From: CBFHWY01 sp965659675
Lineage (GTDB): Bacteria > Bacteroidota > Bacteroidia > Flavobacteriales_G > Salibacteraceae
Assembly (NCBI GenBank): GCA_965659675.1
Contig: CBFHWY010000060.1
Coordinates: forward strand, 1-17,524
DNA: 17,524 nt
Direction of reading: 5' to 3'
In this document: one piece after another, positions 1 to 7,839 of the stretch
Position numbering within the stretch: position 1 is the first letter of the stretch
How the letters are laid out: the number at the start of each line of letters is the position of its first letter
Translations under genes and position numbers: made by a program
The notes under the pieces: model-generated
Database searches by the model: none
What the model was told of the DNA's origin: nothing
What the model saw: only the letters and a program-made list of their open reading frames with translations

Positions 1-760
1 CATTACTTGTGATACTTCCATCTGTGTTTGATGATGCTGTGCCACCAGCTAGAAAATTCCATGCAACCATTGTTCTTGTACTTCCATTTAATTTATCAGA
101 AGTACCTAATGTAAATCCATCACTATCAAAACTTTTTAAAGAATTTGCATCTGTATTTTCTGAATTAGTTGAATTTGATCTTATATCTTTTGTTGCACCT
201 CTTACAGAATCGTACCAATAATGATCTCCAACACCACCTCTCCATTTACCCCATACTAAATCTGGTTGAAAATTAATTCCTGTTATAGCTGTATCATCAG
301 TGGGGTAACCAACAATGAGGCTTCCACCATCTGGGTTGATGAAAGTATTCTGGAGGGTAACCCCACTCATGGAAGGATTTATTTCAAGTGGATGATCGGT
401 TGCATAAAAGTAATTCTCTCCATTGGTACCTTCTTCCATGTACATAGAGTTGCTACCAATCCTCAATCTTTTAGCAGCATGAATACTATCATTCCTTATA
501 GATGTAAAATACCCTATTGTTCCTTCAGGAGTAATGCTTAGAGATCGATAAGACTGAATATTTGTATCATTTAAAAAAGGCAAGCGAAGTTGCTTTGAAA
601 ACCTAACTGTGTCTCGAAACAGTGCATTTCCATTTACATCCAAAAGCGCTTTAGGGGATGATGTTCCGAGACCTATTCGCCCATTAAGAGGGAGTTTATT
701 CTGAGATTTAGCAGAAAATATTACGGACAGAAGAACTAAGGTGAAAATAAATGGTTTAAT
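1..760 (-). CDS. Partial secreted protein with tail-fibre-like motif and phage-type DUF7483-like domain; 3' end off the window
   Basis: I read 253 residues in one open frame running off the left edge. Residues 1-20 (KPFIFTLVLLSVIFSAKSQ after the start) look like a signal peptide. Residues 29-44 carry a GLGTSSPKALLDVNG motif, common in tail-fibre-like and Bacteroidota surface proteins. Residues about 161-253 (FQPDLVW, YDSVRGATKDIRSN, SLKSFDSDGFTLG, MVAWNFLAGG, NTDGSITS) resemble a domain of phage structural proteins that I know as DUF7483, probably a lectin-like beta-sandwich. No ATG lies between the upstream in-frame stop and the signal peptide. The best start is ATT at 758-760; TTG at 794-796 is the alternative. 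GC over the first 240 bases is about 34% by hand count, clearly below the neighbouring genes, which suggests acquisition. A C-terminal sorting domain or chaperone could lie off the window. The function is unknown; cell-surface display or adhesion is inference. Confidence 0.6.
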   Translation of the reverse strand, partial: MKPFIFTLVLLSVIFSAKSQNKLPLNGRIGLGTSSPKALLDVNGNALFRDTVRFSKQLRLPFLNDTNIQSYRSLSITPEGTIGYFTSIRNDSIHAAKRLRIGSNSMYMEEGTNGENYFYATDHPLEINPSMSGVTLQNTFINPDGGSLIVGYPTDDTAITGINFQPDLVWGKWRGGVGDHYWYDSVRGATKDIRSNSTNSENTDANSLKSFDSDGFTLGTSDKLNGSTRTMVAWNFLAGGTASSNTDGSITSN

Positions 761-796
761 AATAATAGGATTGAATTGAGCTAGAAAGGTAATCAA

Positions 797-824
797 TAAA
801 TATAAGTAATTGATTTGTTGTCAA
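797..824 (-). promoter_or_regulatory. Putative Bacteroidota promoter for the left-edge gene
   Basis: On the minus strand TTG (822-824) is followed after 17 bases by TATATTTA (797-804), a 7/8 match to the -7 box TAnnTTTG. A transcript starting 5 bases further on (about 792) would exclude the TTG codon at 794-796 and leave ATT at 760 as the plausible start. Assigned by pattern only. Confidence 0.4.
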
Positions 825-867
825 TTATTTAACATTTTATTTTTCTGAATTAACAGCTATCTTATGG

Positions 868-1461
868 TCACAAACTCAAAATAAAATCCTGAACCTCATC
901 CGAAGACCAGTCGCTCATGCCTTTTGAGCGATGAAGGATCTTCCCTTGAGTATCGATGATAAAAGTGGTGGGCAAGGCTTCAGCTTTTAGCTGCTTTGGG
1001 ATAGGACTTAGTGGAAAATACACCGGCAGTGTTTCCCAATCTTCTTCTTTCAGAAAAGCGCGCACTTTATTGGGATCCTCATAACTCACCAACAGCATAT
1101 GCATGTCTTTTCTTCGCTCGGAAAATAAGCTTTCAATGGCTGGCATTTCTGCTTTACAGGGCGGACACCATGTAGCCCAAAAGTTCAAAAAGACAGGTTC
1201 ATCATTTAGGTCAGAAAGCTTTACTCTGTTTCCATCAAGGTCTTCCAGAGTCCAATTGAGTGACTCCTCTTGAAGGCTTTCATCCATATTTACTTCAACA
1301 CCTCCCATCAGTCCAGACATCAGAATCAGGCGCTGCATGTAAACTCTTCCACCTGGGGTAAAAAGGGCAATGAGAAGAATGAGAAAAATAAGATCAGAGC
1401 TTTTGCCCCAAACTGATTTCGCTTTAAAGGCATCCCATTTTTTTCGAAAGTATTTGATCAT
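868..1461 (-). CDS. TlpA/ResA-like membrane-anchored thioredoxin-fold protein
   Basis: A 197-residue protein of the TlpA/ResA/AhpC-TSA group, which carries out thiol-disulfide exchange on the outer face of the cytoplasmic membrane. Residues about 23-36 form a hydrophobic anchor after a basic N-terminus, and a second apolar stretch lies at 43-54. The thioredoxin domain covers about 68-197, with FWATWCPPC ending at residue 102; the active-site cysteines are C99 and C102. The conserved cis-proline is P164 in EALPTTFIID. Members reduce cytochrome c maturation or other periplasmic thiols; the partner here cannot be told. It lies 52 bases downstream of the DivIC-like gene on the same strand. A perfect TAnnTTTG box ends 4 bases before the ATG, so it may have its own leaderless transcript. 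The family call is firm and the specific role is open. Confidence 0.9.
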   Translation of the reverse strand: MIKYFRKKWDAFKAKSVWGKSSDLIFLILLIALFTPGGRVYMQRLILMSGLMGGVEVNMDESLQEESLNWTLEDLDGNRVKLSDLNDEPVFLNFWATWCPPCKAEMPAIESLFSERRKDMHMLLVSYEDPNKVRAFLKEEDWETLPVYFPLSPIPKQLKAEALPTTFIIDTQGKILHRSKGMSDWSSDEVQDFILSL

Positions 1462-1465
1462 TTGG

Positions 1466-1473
1466 CAAAAGTA
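1466..1473 (-). promoter_or_regulatory. -7 box TACTTTTG, 4 bases before the TlpA-like ATG
   Basis: This is an 8/8 match to TAnnTTTG on the minus strand, followed by CCAA and then the ATG at 1461. At the spacing seen for rnpB, the transcript would begin on the A of the ATG. No clear -33 TTG is visible at the ideal distance. Confidence 0.5.
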
Positions 1474-1513
1474 AGCGGGAAATGGAGCTGAAATGGTGAC
1501 GATTCACCCCAAA

Positions 1514-1831
1514 CTACTCTTCTACGATCACGAAGATCTCTTCATTGGGCTTTTTCATGAGGTATTTTTCACGAGCAAAGCGCTCCAATTTTTTGTCGTC
1601 GGTAAGCAATTCATCCAGATCTTCTTTTGTTTGCTGAATCTGTTCTTTGTACCAGTCCTTGCTTCTGCGAAGATCATTTAACTCTGAGCGCAACTCGTAT
1701 TGGTAAAAAAGATTGTACTGATCAAAGAATAGCATCCACGACAGAAAAATGATCAGGCTAAGAGCATATTTGGTTTTAAGCCAGGAAGGCACCTTTGCCC
1801 AGAGTGAATTGATGCGTTCACCGATCTTCAT
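1514..1831 (-). CDS. DivIC/FtsB-like septum formation protein
   Basis: A 105-residue bitopic membrane protein of the DivIC/FtsB septum-formation-initiator family, which bridges FtsL and FtsQ/DivIB in the divisome and helps activate septal peptidoglycan synthesis. Visible features are a basic N-terminus, one transmembrane helix at about 22-36, a charged coiled coil at about 43-80 (LRSELNDLRRSKDWYKEQI), and the family signature LERFAREKYLMKKPNEEIF at 82-100. Length and order of parts are normal for the family. It follows pruA on the same strand but is separated from it by a strong terminator, so it probably has its own promoter; a 7/8 TAnnTTTG box sits 4 bases before the ATG. The TlpA-like gene follows 52 bases downstream. 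The symbol is left empty because divIC and ftsB cannot be told apart here. Confidence 0.88.
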   Translation of the reverse strand: MKIGERINSLWAKVPSWLKTKYALSLIIFLSWMLFFDQYNLFYQYELRSELNDLRRSKDWYKEQIQQTKEDLDELLTDDKKLERFAREKYLMKKPNEEIFVIVEE

Positions 1832-1835
1832 ACAT

Positions 1836-1843
1836 CAAAAATC
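1836..1843 (-). promoter_or_regulatory. Candidate -7 box GATTTTTG between the pruA terminator and the divIC-like ATG
   Basis: This is a 7/8 match to TAnnTTTG on the minus strand, followed by ATGT and the ATG at 1831. It lies just downstream of the T-tract of the pruA terminator, where a separate promoter would be needed. The surrounding T-richness makes a chance match possible. Confidence 0.35.
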
Positions 1844-1845
1844 AT

Positions 1846-1874
1846 AAAAAAGCCCCCATATTTCAGGAGGCTTT
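1846..1874 (-). terminator. Rho-independent terminator of pruA
   Basis: On the minus strand AAAGCCTCC (1866-1874) pairs with GGGGGCTTT (1849-1857) as a 9-bp stem with one T-G wobble and an 8-base loop. The stem merges into a run of six T (1846-1851). It lies 32 bases after the pruA stop codon and ends 15 bases before the next start codon. Confidence 0.85.
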
Positions 1875-1906
1875 GATTTCATTTTGAACAGCGATACTTT
1901 GATATC

Positions 1907-3532
1907 CTATCCCAGGAACGGATAGCGATAATCTGTGGCAGGAACAAAGGTCTCCTTAACTGTTCTGGCATTTACCCAACGCAGGAGATTCAAGTGAGAA
2001 CCCGCTTTATCATTGGTTCCTGAACCTCGAGCCCCACCAAATGGCTGTTGGCCAACCACTGCGCCTGTTGGTTTATCGTTGATGTAGAAGTTACCTGCTG
2101 CATTCTCCAATGCTTTGGTTGCTTCCGCAATTGCGTATCGATCACCGCTAAAGATAGCTCCGGTAAGAGCGTATTCTGAAGTGGTATCAACGAGCTTTAA
2201 CATGTCGTTCCACTCAGTATCGTCATAAACATAGATGGTGATCACGGGACCAAAGATCTCTTCGCACATGGTTTTGAACTTAGGGTTATCCGTAAGCACC
2301 ACCGTAGGCTCAATAAAATATCCTTTTGACTTATCATAATTTCCACCAACCAATACTTCAGCGTCATCAGAATCATTCACATGATCGATGTAAGAGCTGA
2401 TCTTATCAAAGGCAGATTCTGATATCACCGCATTAATGAAGTTCGAGGTATCAGAAGGATCTCCCATCTTAAAGGACTTCACATCCTTGATCACATGATC
2501 TTTCACATCTTCCCAAAGGCTTTCTGGAATATAAGCTCTGGAAGCTGCCGAACACTTTTGTCCCTGGAATTCAAAAGCTCCTCTAGAGATCGCCGTAGCG
2601 ACTTCCTGTGCATTGGCAGAAGGATGAGCCACGATAAAATCTTTACCGCCTGTCTCTCCAACAACTCTAGGATAAGACCTGTAGTGGTCAATATTTGCTC
2701 CGATCTCTTTCCAGAGGTGTTTGAATACGCCCGTTGATCCCGTGAAATGCAAACCAGCAAATTCAGGATGTTTAAACACTACTTCACCCGCTACTGCACC
2801 AGAACATGGCACCAGGTTGATCACACCATCAGGCAAACCAGCTGCTTTAAATAATTCCATGATCACCTGTGCAGAGTAAACCTGATCAGAAGATGGTTTC
2901 CAAACGGCCACATTACCCATCAAAGCAGGAGCTGCTGGAAGGTTAGCCGCAATGGATGTGAAGTTGAAAGGAGTCAATGCAAATACAAATCCTTCAAGCG
3001 GACGGTACTCCAGCCTGTTCCAGATACCAGGTGCAGACTCAGGTTGAGATTCATAGATCTCCTGCATGTACTGCACATTAAACCTGAAAAAGTCGATCAT
3101 CTCACAAGCTGCATCGATCTCAGCCTGAAAAACATTCTTTGACTGCCCCAACATGGTGGCAGCATTCATGCGATCTCTGAATGGCCCAGCAAGAAGCTCA
3201 GCGGCTTTGAGGAAAATTGCTGCTCTGTGTTCCCATGGCATCTTCGCCCAGTTCTCTCTGGCTTTTAACGCGGCATCGATAGCTTGTTTTACATGGCTTG
3301 CATCACCCTGACTGTAATATCCCAGGGTATGTTGGTGGTCATGCGGTGGAGCTATACGGCGTTTGTCTTCGGTTGTGATCTCCTCAGACCCGATATAAAG
3401 TGGTACGTCCACCTCTTGCGATTTCATCTTCTCGTAGGTCGCAAGTAAACTCTCTTTTTCCGGACTTCCGGGAGCGTATGACCTTACCGGCTCATTGATC
3501 GCAACCGGTACTTCGTAAACACCTTTTGGCAT
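1907..3532 (-). CDS. pruA: L-glutamate gamma-semialdehyde dehydrogenase (1-pyrroline-5-carboxylate dehydrogenase)
   Basis: A 541-residue aldehyde dehydrogenase that oxidises glutamate-5-semialdehyde, the open form of pyrroline-5-carboxylate, to glutamate with NAD+. This is the second step of proline degradation, in the cytoplasm. The catalytic cysteine is C327 in EFQGQKCSAASRAY and the general base is E293 in RVVGETGGKDF. The cofactor-binding FTGST motif is at 263-267 and the PFNF motif with the oxyanion asparagine N190 at 188-191. The length of about 540 and the N-terminal NEPVRSYAPGSPE match the stand-alone 'group 1' enzymes related to mitochondrial ALDH4A1, not the bifunctional PutA fusion. 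No proline dehydrogenase gene lies in the window, so that partner must be elsewhere. It has its own promoter box 26 bases upstream and its own terminator, so it looks monocistronic. Confidence 0.96.
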   Translation of the reverse strand: MPKGVYEVPVAINEPVRSYAPGSPEKESLLATYEKMKSQEVDVPLYIGSEEITTEDKRRIAPPHDHQHTLGYYSQGDASHVKQAIDAALKARENWAKMPWEHRAAIFLKAAELLAGPFRDRMNAATMLGQSKNVFQAEIDAACEMIDFFRFNVQYMQEIYESQPESAPGIWNRLEYRPLEGFVFALTPFNFTSIAANLPAAPALMGNVAVWKPSSDQVYSAQVIMELFKAAGLPDGVINLVPCSGAVAGEVVFKHPEFAGLHFTGSTGVFKHLWKEIGANIDHYRSYPRVVGETGGKDFIVAHPSANAQEVATAISRGAFEFQGQKCSAASRAYIPESLWEDVKDHVIKDVKSFKMGDPSDTSNFINAVISESAFDKISSYIDHVNDSDDAEVLVGGNYDKSKGYFIEPTVVLTDNPKFKTMCEEIFGPVITIYVYDDTEWNDMLKLVDTTSEYALTGAIFSGDRYAIAEATKALENAAGNFYINDKPTGAVVGQQPFGGARGSGTNDKAGSHLNLLRWVNARTVKETFVPATDYRYPFLG

Positions 3533-3558
3533 AGTATCTCTTTAAATAATTTGAGGGG

Positions 3559-3566
3559 CAAATCTA
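3559..3566 (-). promoter_or_regulatory. -7 box TAGATTTG upstream of pruA
   Basis: A perfect TAnnTTTG match on the minus strand in the 61-base gap between apaG and pruA. The predicted start near 3554 gives a leader of about 22 bases. No convincing TTG lies at the -33 position. Confidence 0.5.
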
Positions 3567-3593
3567 GGAAAAGACTTGTTTGCTAAGTGTGAC

Positions 3594-3980
3594 TTAATTC
3601 CTTTTGAAAGGCACTTCCAAAATGAAGCGTGGAATGTCTACATAAAACTCATAGCCATCCATCGTTCTTTGCATAAGATAGGTACCTTCCATGAAGCCAG
3701 ATCCTGTGCGCAGATTTACGTGTGAATAGTAGCTATGGCTAGCTCCAGGGGCTATGATAGGGGTTTCCCCAACCACACCTTCACCTTCCACTTCCTGAGA
3801 CTTTAAGAAAGCATCATAGATGTGCCAGTTTCGACGCAAGAGCTGGACCTCGTGCTCACTTTGGTTCACGATATTGATAAAGTAGGTGAACCAATTAAAA
3901 TCAGAAAAAGGCACAGAACGCTCAGCCTCGAACTGAGTCTTAACAGATATCTGGATTCCTTCTGTTACCTTAACGAACAT
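3594..3980 (-). CDS. apaG: ApaG (DUF525) protein
   Basis: A 128-residue single-domain protein of the ApaG family, a fibronectin-III-like beta-sandwich. The signatures are VEGEGVVGETPIIAPGA at 64-80 and GSGFMEGTYLM at 93-103, with FFINI-type core strands near 31-40. ApaG was named from the E. coli apaGH locus and linked to cobalt and magnesium efflux, but its biochemical role is not settled; the same fold occurs as a domain in some F-box proteins. The whole length matches the family. It starts 9 bases after the stop codon of the T9SS Plug gene on the same strand, so the two are almost certainly co-transcribed. I see no sign in the sequence of a functional link to T9SS. Confidence 0.93.
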   Translation of the reverse strand: MFVKVTEGIQISVKTQFEAERSVPFSDFNWFTYFINIVNQSEHEVQLLRRNWHIYDAFLKSQEVEGEGVVGETPIIAPGASHSYYSHVNLRTGSGFMEGTYLMQRTMDGYEFYVDIPRFILEVPFKRN

Positions 3981-3989
3981 GTGGGCAAT

Positions 3990-5273
3990 TTAGAAATTTA
4001 TTTGAAAATGTTGTGCAGCAATCAAACGAATATGTCGGTCCTGAATGCGTTTATGGTAAACCATGATGGTGTAATTATTCTCTGTTTGAGCATGATCACC
4101 TTCAAATTCACGGGTCTTACCAGCCTGTTCACCCTCTTTTTGGGTGACAAAAAGATAATTGTAATAACCCTGCTTTAACATGGTATTCAACTTATAGACC
4201 CCCAACTTTGCATCATAGCTCATCTCATATTCGGGAGATACCTTACGTCCAGAAAATTCTCCTATCACATAAACTTTGTTGCCCTCTATCTTACTTGCTG
4301 AGTTGATGGAAAAGAACACATTCGCATAATCGGCATCCATATCAGAATCGTACATCATATCGGTCACCTCCAGTGCCCAGGCCCCATTGATATCAGGTTG
4401 ATCCTGATACACCTTGATCCCACGCGATTTATCTGGGCGCAGGAATACGAAGTTCGTATCGTTCCTACTGAAGGATCGCCCTACTCCTCCCCCACTGAAA
4501 TTTGAATTTCTGAGATCAATGAATCGATATTCATTTCCTCCCGGAAAAAGATTTTCTTCCTCATAGTTAAATTCGATCTCCCTGTCCTTAACAAAGAGTG
4601 GCGGAATTCCCTCGATCATATTATCCCAGCGTCCATTTTTCATGATATTCACCTGCATATCACTGTAGGGGTTGGTCAACTCATAGCCCGGAGAGAAAAT
4701 ACTAAAGTCTACCTCCTGATGAGTGAATCGATATTCTGCCAATGTAGGTCGGTGAATATTCGCTTGAATACCTACCCGTTTCTCATAAACCATGAAGCGC
4801 ATGCTGAGCACAGGCAGATTAGGGTCGCCATTTTCAAATACTTTTAGCAGGTAATTCCCTGAGAATCGAAACTTCACCTGATCGTTTGGAAATACCGCTT
4901 TGTACCGAATATACTTTGTACGAGTAACCCCGGAAAAATCATAATCTGTGATGAATATATTGTCAATTCCCTCACAATAATCCAGGAAATTCAGCTCTGA
5001 ACTCTCCCAATTTGTGGTACAATGTTCAAAACTGTAGGAGTATTCTTTGATCTCTCCTCCCAGATCATCGAAGCTCAACTTCAACTTCTCATTCGAGTTT
5101 AAACCAATCATTGCCAAAGCGATCGGGTTGCCGTTGGGAGCAAGCTTAACACTCCTTATATTTGGATCATAAACTTTATTCTCATAGGCAATTTGCCGAT
5201 CCGAATAATATTCCTGACCCAATAATCCAAAAGGAAATAATATAATGATGAATATTGCAGTGGCCTTATGCAT
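3990..5273 (-). CDS. Type IX secretion system Plug protein (DUF5103 family)
   Basis: A 427-residue exported protein with signal peptide MHKATAIFIIILFPFGLLGQ at 1-20. The body shows the DUF5103 pattern: YSYSFEHCTTNWESSELN, then DYDFSGVTRTKYIRY, then PNDQVKFRFSGNYLLKVFENGDPNLP and MRFMVYEKRV. The C-terminal part contains the GEFSGR and NYLFVTQ strands typical of the family. In Flavobacterium the Plug protein of this family binds the periplasmic side of the SprA translocon and closes its pore while no cargo is being exported. The call rests on the pattern of the first domain and overall length. It heads a likely Plug-apaG operon and is divergent from the TonB receptor gene. The 99 bases between the two starts contain a 15-bp dyad. 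The large sorting-domain protein in this window is a client of the same export system. Confidence 0.85.
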   Translation of the reverse strand: MHKATAIFIIILFPFGLLGQEYYSDRQIAYENKVYDPNIRSVKLAPNGNPIALAMIGLNSNEKLKLSFDDLGGEIKEYSYSFEHCTTNWESSELNFLDYCEGIDNIFITDYDFSGVTRTKYIRYKAVFPNDQVKFRFSGNYLLKVFENGDPNLPVLSMRFMVYEKRVGIQANIHRPTLAEYRFTHQEVDFSIFSPGYELTNPYSDMQVNIMKNGRWDNMIEGIPPLFVKDREIEFNYEEENLFPGGNEYRFIDLRNSNFSGGGVGRSFSRNDTNFVFLRPDKSRGIKVYQDQPDINGAWALEVTDMMYDSDMDADYANVFFSINSASKIEGNKVYVIGEFSGRKVSPEYEMSYDAKLGVYKLNTMLKQGYYNYLFVTQKEGEQAGKTREFEGDHAQTENNYTIMVYHKRIQDRHIRLIAAQHFQINF

Positions 5274-5314
5274 AGCAACTTTGTATACAAGTCATAGGCC
5301 AAATATCAAATTAT

Positions 5315-5329
5315 TTCGCTTCGAGCGAA
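5315..5329. promoter_or_regulatory. 15-bp dyad between the divergent Plug and TonB-receptor genes
   Basis: TTCGCT (5315-5320) and AGCGAA (5324-5329) are perfect inverted arms around TCG. The dyad sits near the middle of the only divergent promoter region in the window. It could be an operator, but no regulator is identified and it could be chance. Confidence 0.3.
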
Positions 5330-5372
5330 CTATTTTAATGAGGAGCTGTTAACGGTTTTGTATATGGCAAGC

Positions 5373-7775
5373 ATGAAGTTTATACTCAGTACTATCCTGA
5401 TCGCCTTGAGCCTGATCGCCTCAGGACAAAAAGGTGTGGTCAAAGGGAGAGTCTTTAATGCGACAAGTAATGAACCCGTTCCTTTTGCCAATGTGGTGAT
5501 CAAAGGTACGACCACTGGAACAACCACCGACTTTGATGGGAAGTTTGAATTAAAGAATCTCGAGCCAGGATTTACTGTGCTTGTGGTTTCCTGCGTGGGT
5601 TTTGAACCTAAGACAAGTCAGGATATCCTCGTCACCAATGCAAAAGCAGCCTTTGTGGAGATCGGTATAGCCGAGAATACGCAGCAGTTGGATGCCGTTG
5701 TGGTCACCGCCTCACCATTCAACAAACGCGAAGAAAGCCCTGTTTCCATGCGCACCATCGGAGTGGCAGAGATCGAACGGAATGCGGGGGCAAACAGAGA
5801 TATTTCAAGAGTCATACAATCCTTCCCAGGAGTGGCCAGCACACCAGCCTTTAGAAATGACATTATTATTCGAGGCGGTGCGCCTAATGAAAACAGGTTT
5901 TACCTGGATGGAGTTGAGGTACCCAACATCAATCACTTTGCTACTCAGGGAGCTTCGGGCGGACCAGTAGGCATGATCAACGTGAACCTCATTCGCGAGG
6001 TTGATTTCTTTAGTGGCGCTTTTCCGGCAAACAGAGGGAATGCATTAAGCTCGGTACTGGAGTTTAAGCAGATTGATGGGAACAAAGACAAGATCAGATT
6101 TCGGGGAACACTGGGTTCATCAGATATTGGGCTAACTGTAGACGGACCTCTTGGTGATAAAACCACCTATGTGGCAAGCGTGCGACGTTCTTACCTCCAA
6201 TTTCTATTTGCTGCCCTGCAACTTCCTTTTCTGCCAACTTACACCGATTATCAGCTGAAGGTAAAACACAAGTTCAATGAGAAGAATGAGTTGTCTTTGG
6301 TGCGTATAGGTGCTTTTGATCAATTCGACTTGAATACCGATGCGAATGATACTGAATTTCAGCGTTATATTTTAAGGAATATTGCTGTCAATGAGCAATG
6401 GAATTATGCCATGGGTCTGGTTTACAAACATTTTGGAGATAAGAGTTTCCAAACTTTTGTGCTCAGCAGAAACTCACTCAACAACAGCGCTTTTAAATAT
6501 GAGAATAATGTTGAGGCTCCTGAAAACCTTGTTCTAGACTACGATTCCAAGGAAACAGAAAATAAATTTCGATTTGAGAATACCACAAGACTTGACGGAC
6601 TGAAGATCAATGTTGGGGTGAATGCTGAAACCGGAACCTATTTCAACTCTACCTACAACCGGATCTTTGTTCCTGAGACGCCTTTTAGTCCTGCCAGAGT
6701 AGATACCATCGATTTTGAATCTGATCTGGGCTTCTTTAAGTATGGGCTCTTTGGTCAGGTAAGTAAGACCTGGAATCAATTCACCATTAGTGGTGGATTA
6801 AGAATGGATGCCAATACCTATAGTAGCTCTATGGCCAACCCTCTAAATCAGTTCTCACCGAGGGTCTCAGCTCAATATAACCTCAGTGACAAATGGGCGA
6901 TCAATGCGAATATTGGACGATACTTCCAGCTACCTGCATATACCGTACTTGGGTATAGAGAGAACGGAGTTTTGGTCAACAAGGAAAATGACCTAAAGTA
7001 TATCCGCAGTGATCATTTTGTGGCAGGACTTGAATATCGTCCGTTAAACACGGGTCGAATCACGGTAGAGGGTTTTTACAAACTATATGACAACTACCCT
7101 ACTTCAGTAGCTTCTGGAATTAGTTTAGCAAATGTTGGTACTGATTTCGGTGTGGTTGGTAATGAAGAAGTGATCTCGAACTCTGAAGGGCGAGCATATG
7201 GACTGGAATTCCTCTATCAGCAAAAATTAGTGAAAGGTTTCTACGGGATATTCGCTTATACACTGGTGCGAAGTGAATTCAGAAATGGAGCAGATGCACC
7301 TTATATTCCATCAAGCTGGGATAGCGAACACCTTATCTCCATCACTGCTGGGAAGAAATTCAAAGGCAATTGGGAAGTGGGCATGCGTTGGAGATATGTT
7401 CATGGGAGACCCTTCACTCCATTCCTCGCGGCAGAATCAGCATTCAGAAGAAATTGGGATATAAGAGGAGTTGGGATCCCCGACTTTGACCGACTCAATT
7501 CACAGCGTCTGGATCCTTTCCACCAGCTTGACATTCGTGTAGATAAGACCTTCTATTTAGATAAGGTCAGTTTAAATCTCTACTTCGACATCCAAAACGC
7601 ATACAACTTCCAGGCTCAAAGTGCCCCGATCATCAATGTGGTGGAGGATCAAAACCTGGATCCGATCATCCTAAATCCTGACGCCCCCTACAATGAGCAG
7701 GTGTATCAAACGCAGGTGCTGCAGGGAACGGATGGTACCGTGCTGCCTACGCTTGGAGTGATATTCGATTTTTGA
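5373..7775 (+). CDS. TonB-dependent outer-membrane receptor with N-terminal carboxypeptidase-like regulatory domain
   Basis: An 800-residue outer-membrane transporter. I chose the ATG at 5373 because it gives a compact signal peptide, MKFILSTILIALSLIASGQ; ATG 5364 and TTG 5358 are in-frame alternatives adding 3 or 5 residues. Residues about 21-104 form a carboxypeptidase-D regulatory-like beta-sandwich (GVVKGRVFNATSNEPVPFANV, GTTTDFDGKFELKNL). LDAVVVTA at 106-113 precedes the plug domain at about 118-230 (RDISRVIQSFPGV, DIIIRGGAPNENRFYLDGV). The rest is the beta-barrel, ending in an aromatic terminal strand, GVIFDF. No SusD-like gene is adjacent, so this is not a SusCD glycan pair. The substrate cannot be told; siderophores, cofactors, peptides or oligosaccharides are all possible. 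A DUF2279 gene follows 76 bases later on the same strand. Confidence 0.92.
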   Translation: MKFILSTILIALSLIASGQKGVVKGRVFNATSNEPVPFANVVIKGTTTGTTTDFDGKFELKNLEPGFTVLVVSCVGFEPKTSQDILVTNAKAAFVEIGIAENTQQLDAVVVTASPFNKREESPVSMRTIGVAEIERNAGANRDISRVIQSFPGVASTPAFRNDIIIRGGAPNENRFYLDGVEVPNINHFATQGASGGPVGMINVNLIREVDFFSGAFPANRGNALSSVLEFKQIDGNKDKIRFRGTLGSSDIGLTVDGPLGDKTTYVASVRRSYLQFLFAALQLPFLPTYTDYQLKVKHKFNEKNELSLVRIGAFDQFDLNTDANDTEFQRYILRNIAVNEQWNYAMGLVYKHFGDKSFQTFVLSRNSLNNSAFKYENNVEAPENLVLDYDSKETENKFRFENTTRLDGLKINVGVNAETGTYFNSTYNRIFVPETPFSPARVDTIDFESDLGFFKYGLFGQVSKTWNQFTISGGLRMDANTYSSSMANPLNQFSPRVSAQYNLSDKWAINANIGRYFQLPAYTVLGYRENGVLVNKENDLKYIRSDHFVAGLEYRPLNTGRITVEGFYKLYDNYPTSVASGISLANVGTDFGVVGNEEVISNSEGRAYGLEFLYQQKLVKGFYGIFAYTLVRSEFRNGADAPYIPSSWDSEHLISITAGKKFKGNWEVGMRWRYVHGRPFTPFLAAESAFRRNWDIRGVGIPDFDRLNSQRLDPFHQLDIRVDKTFYLDKVSLNLYFDIQNAYNFQAQSAPIINVVEDQNLDPIILNPDAPYNEQVYQTQVLQGTDGTVLPTLGVIFDF

Positions 7776-7839
7776 TGTAGGGATTAGTTGATGGGGGTTA
7801 GTCTAACACCTTACCCCTAACACCTATTTACACATTCTC

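Noticed and set aside
9..541. Plus-strand open frames at 9-221 and 266-541
   Set aside because: They are shadows of the minus-strand frame that carries the signal peptide and the phage-type domain.
5358..7775. SusC of a SusCD glycan-uptake pair
   Set aside because: No SusD-like lipoprotein lies beside the receptor. The following gene is DUF2279, so a glycan-uptake role cannot be claimed.
7779..7820. Terminator between the TonB receptor and DUF2279 genes
   Set aside because: GGGGT and ACCCC can pair in a 5-bp stem, but the loop is long and no T-tract follows. The evidence is too weak.
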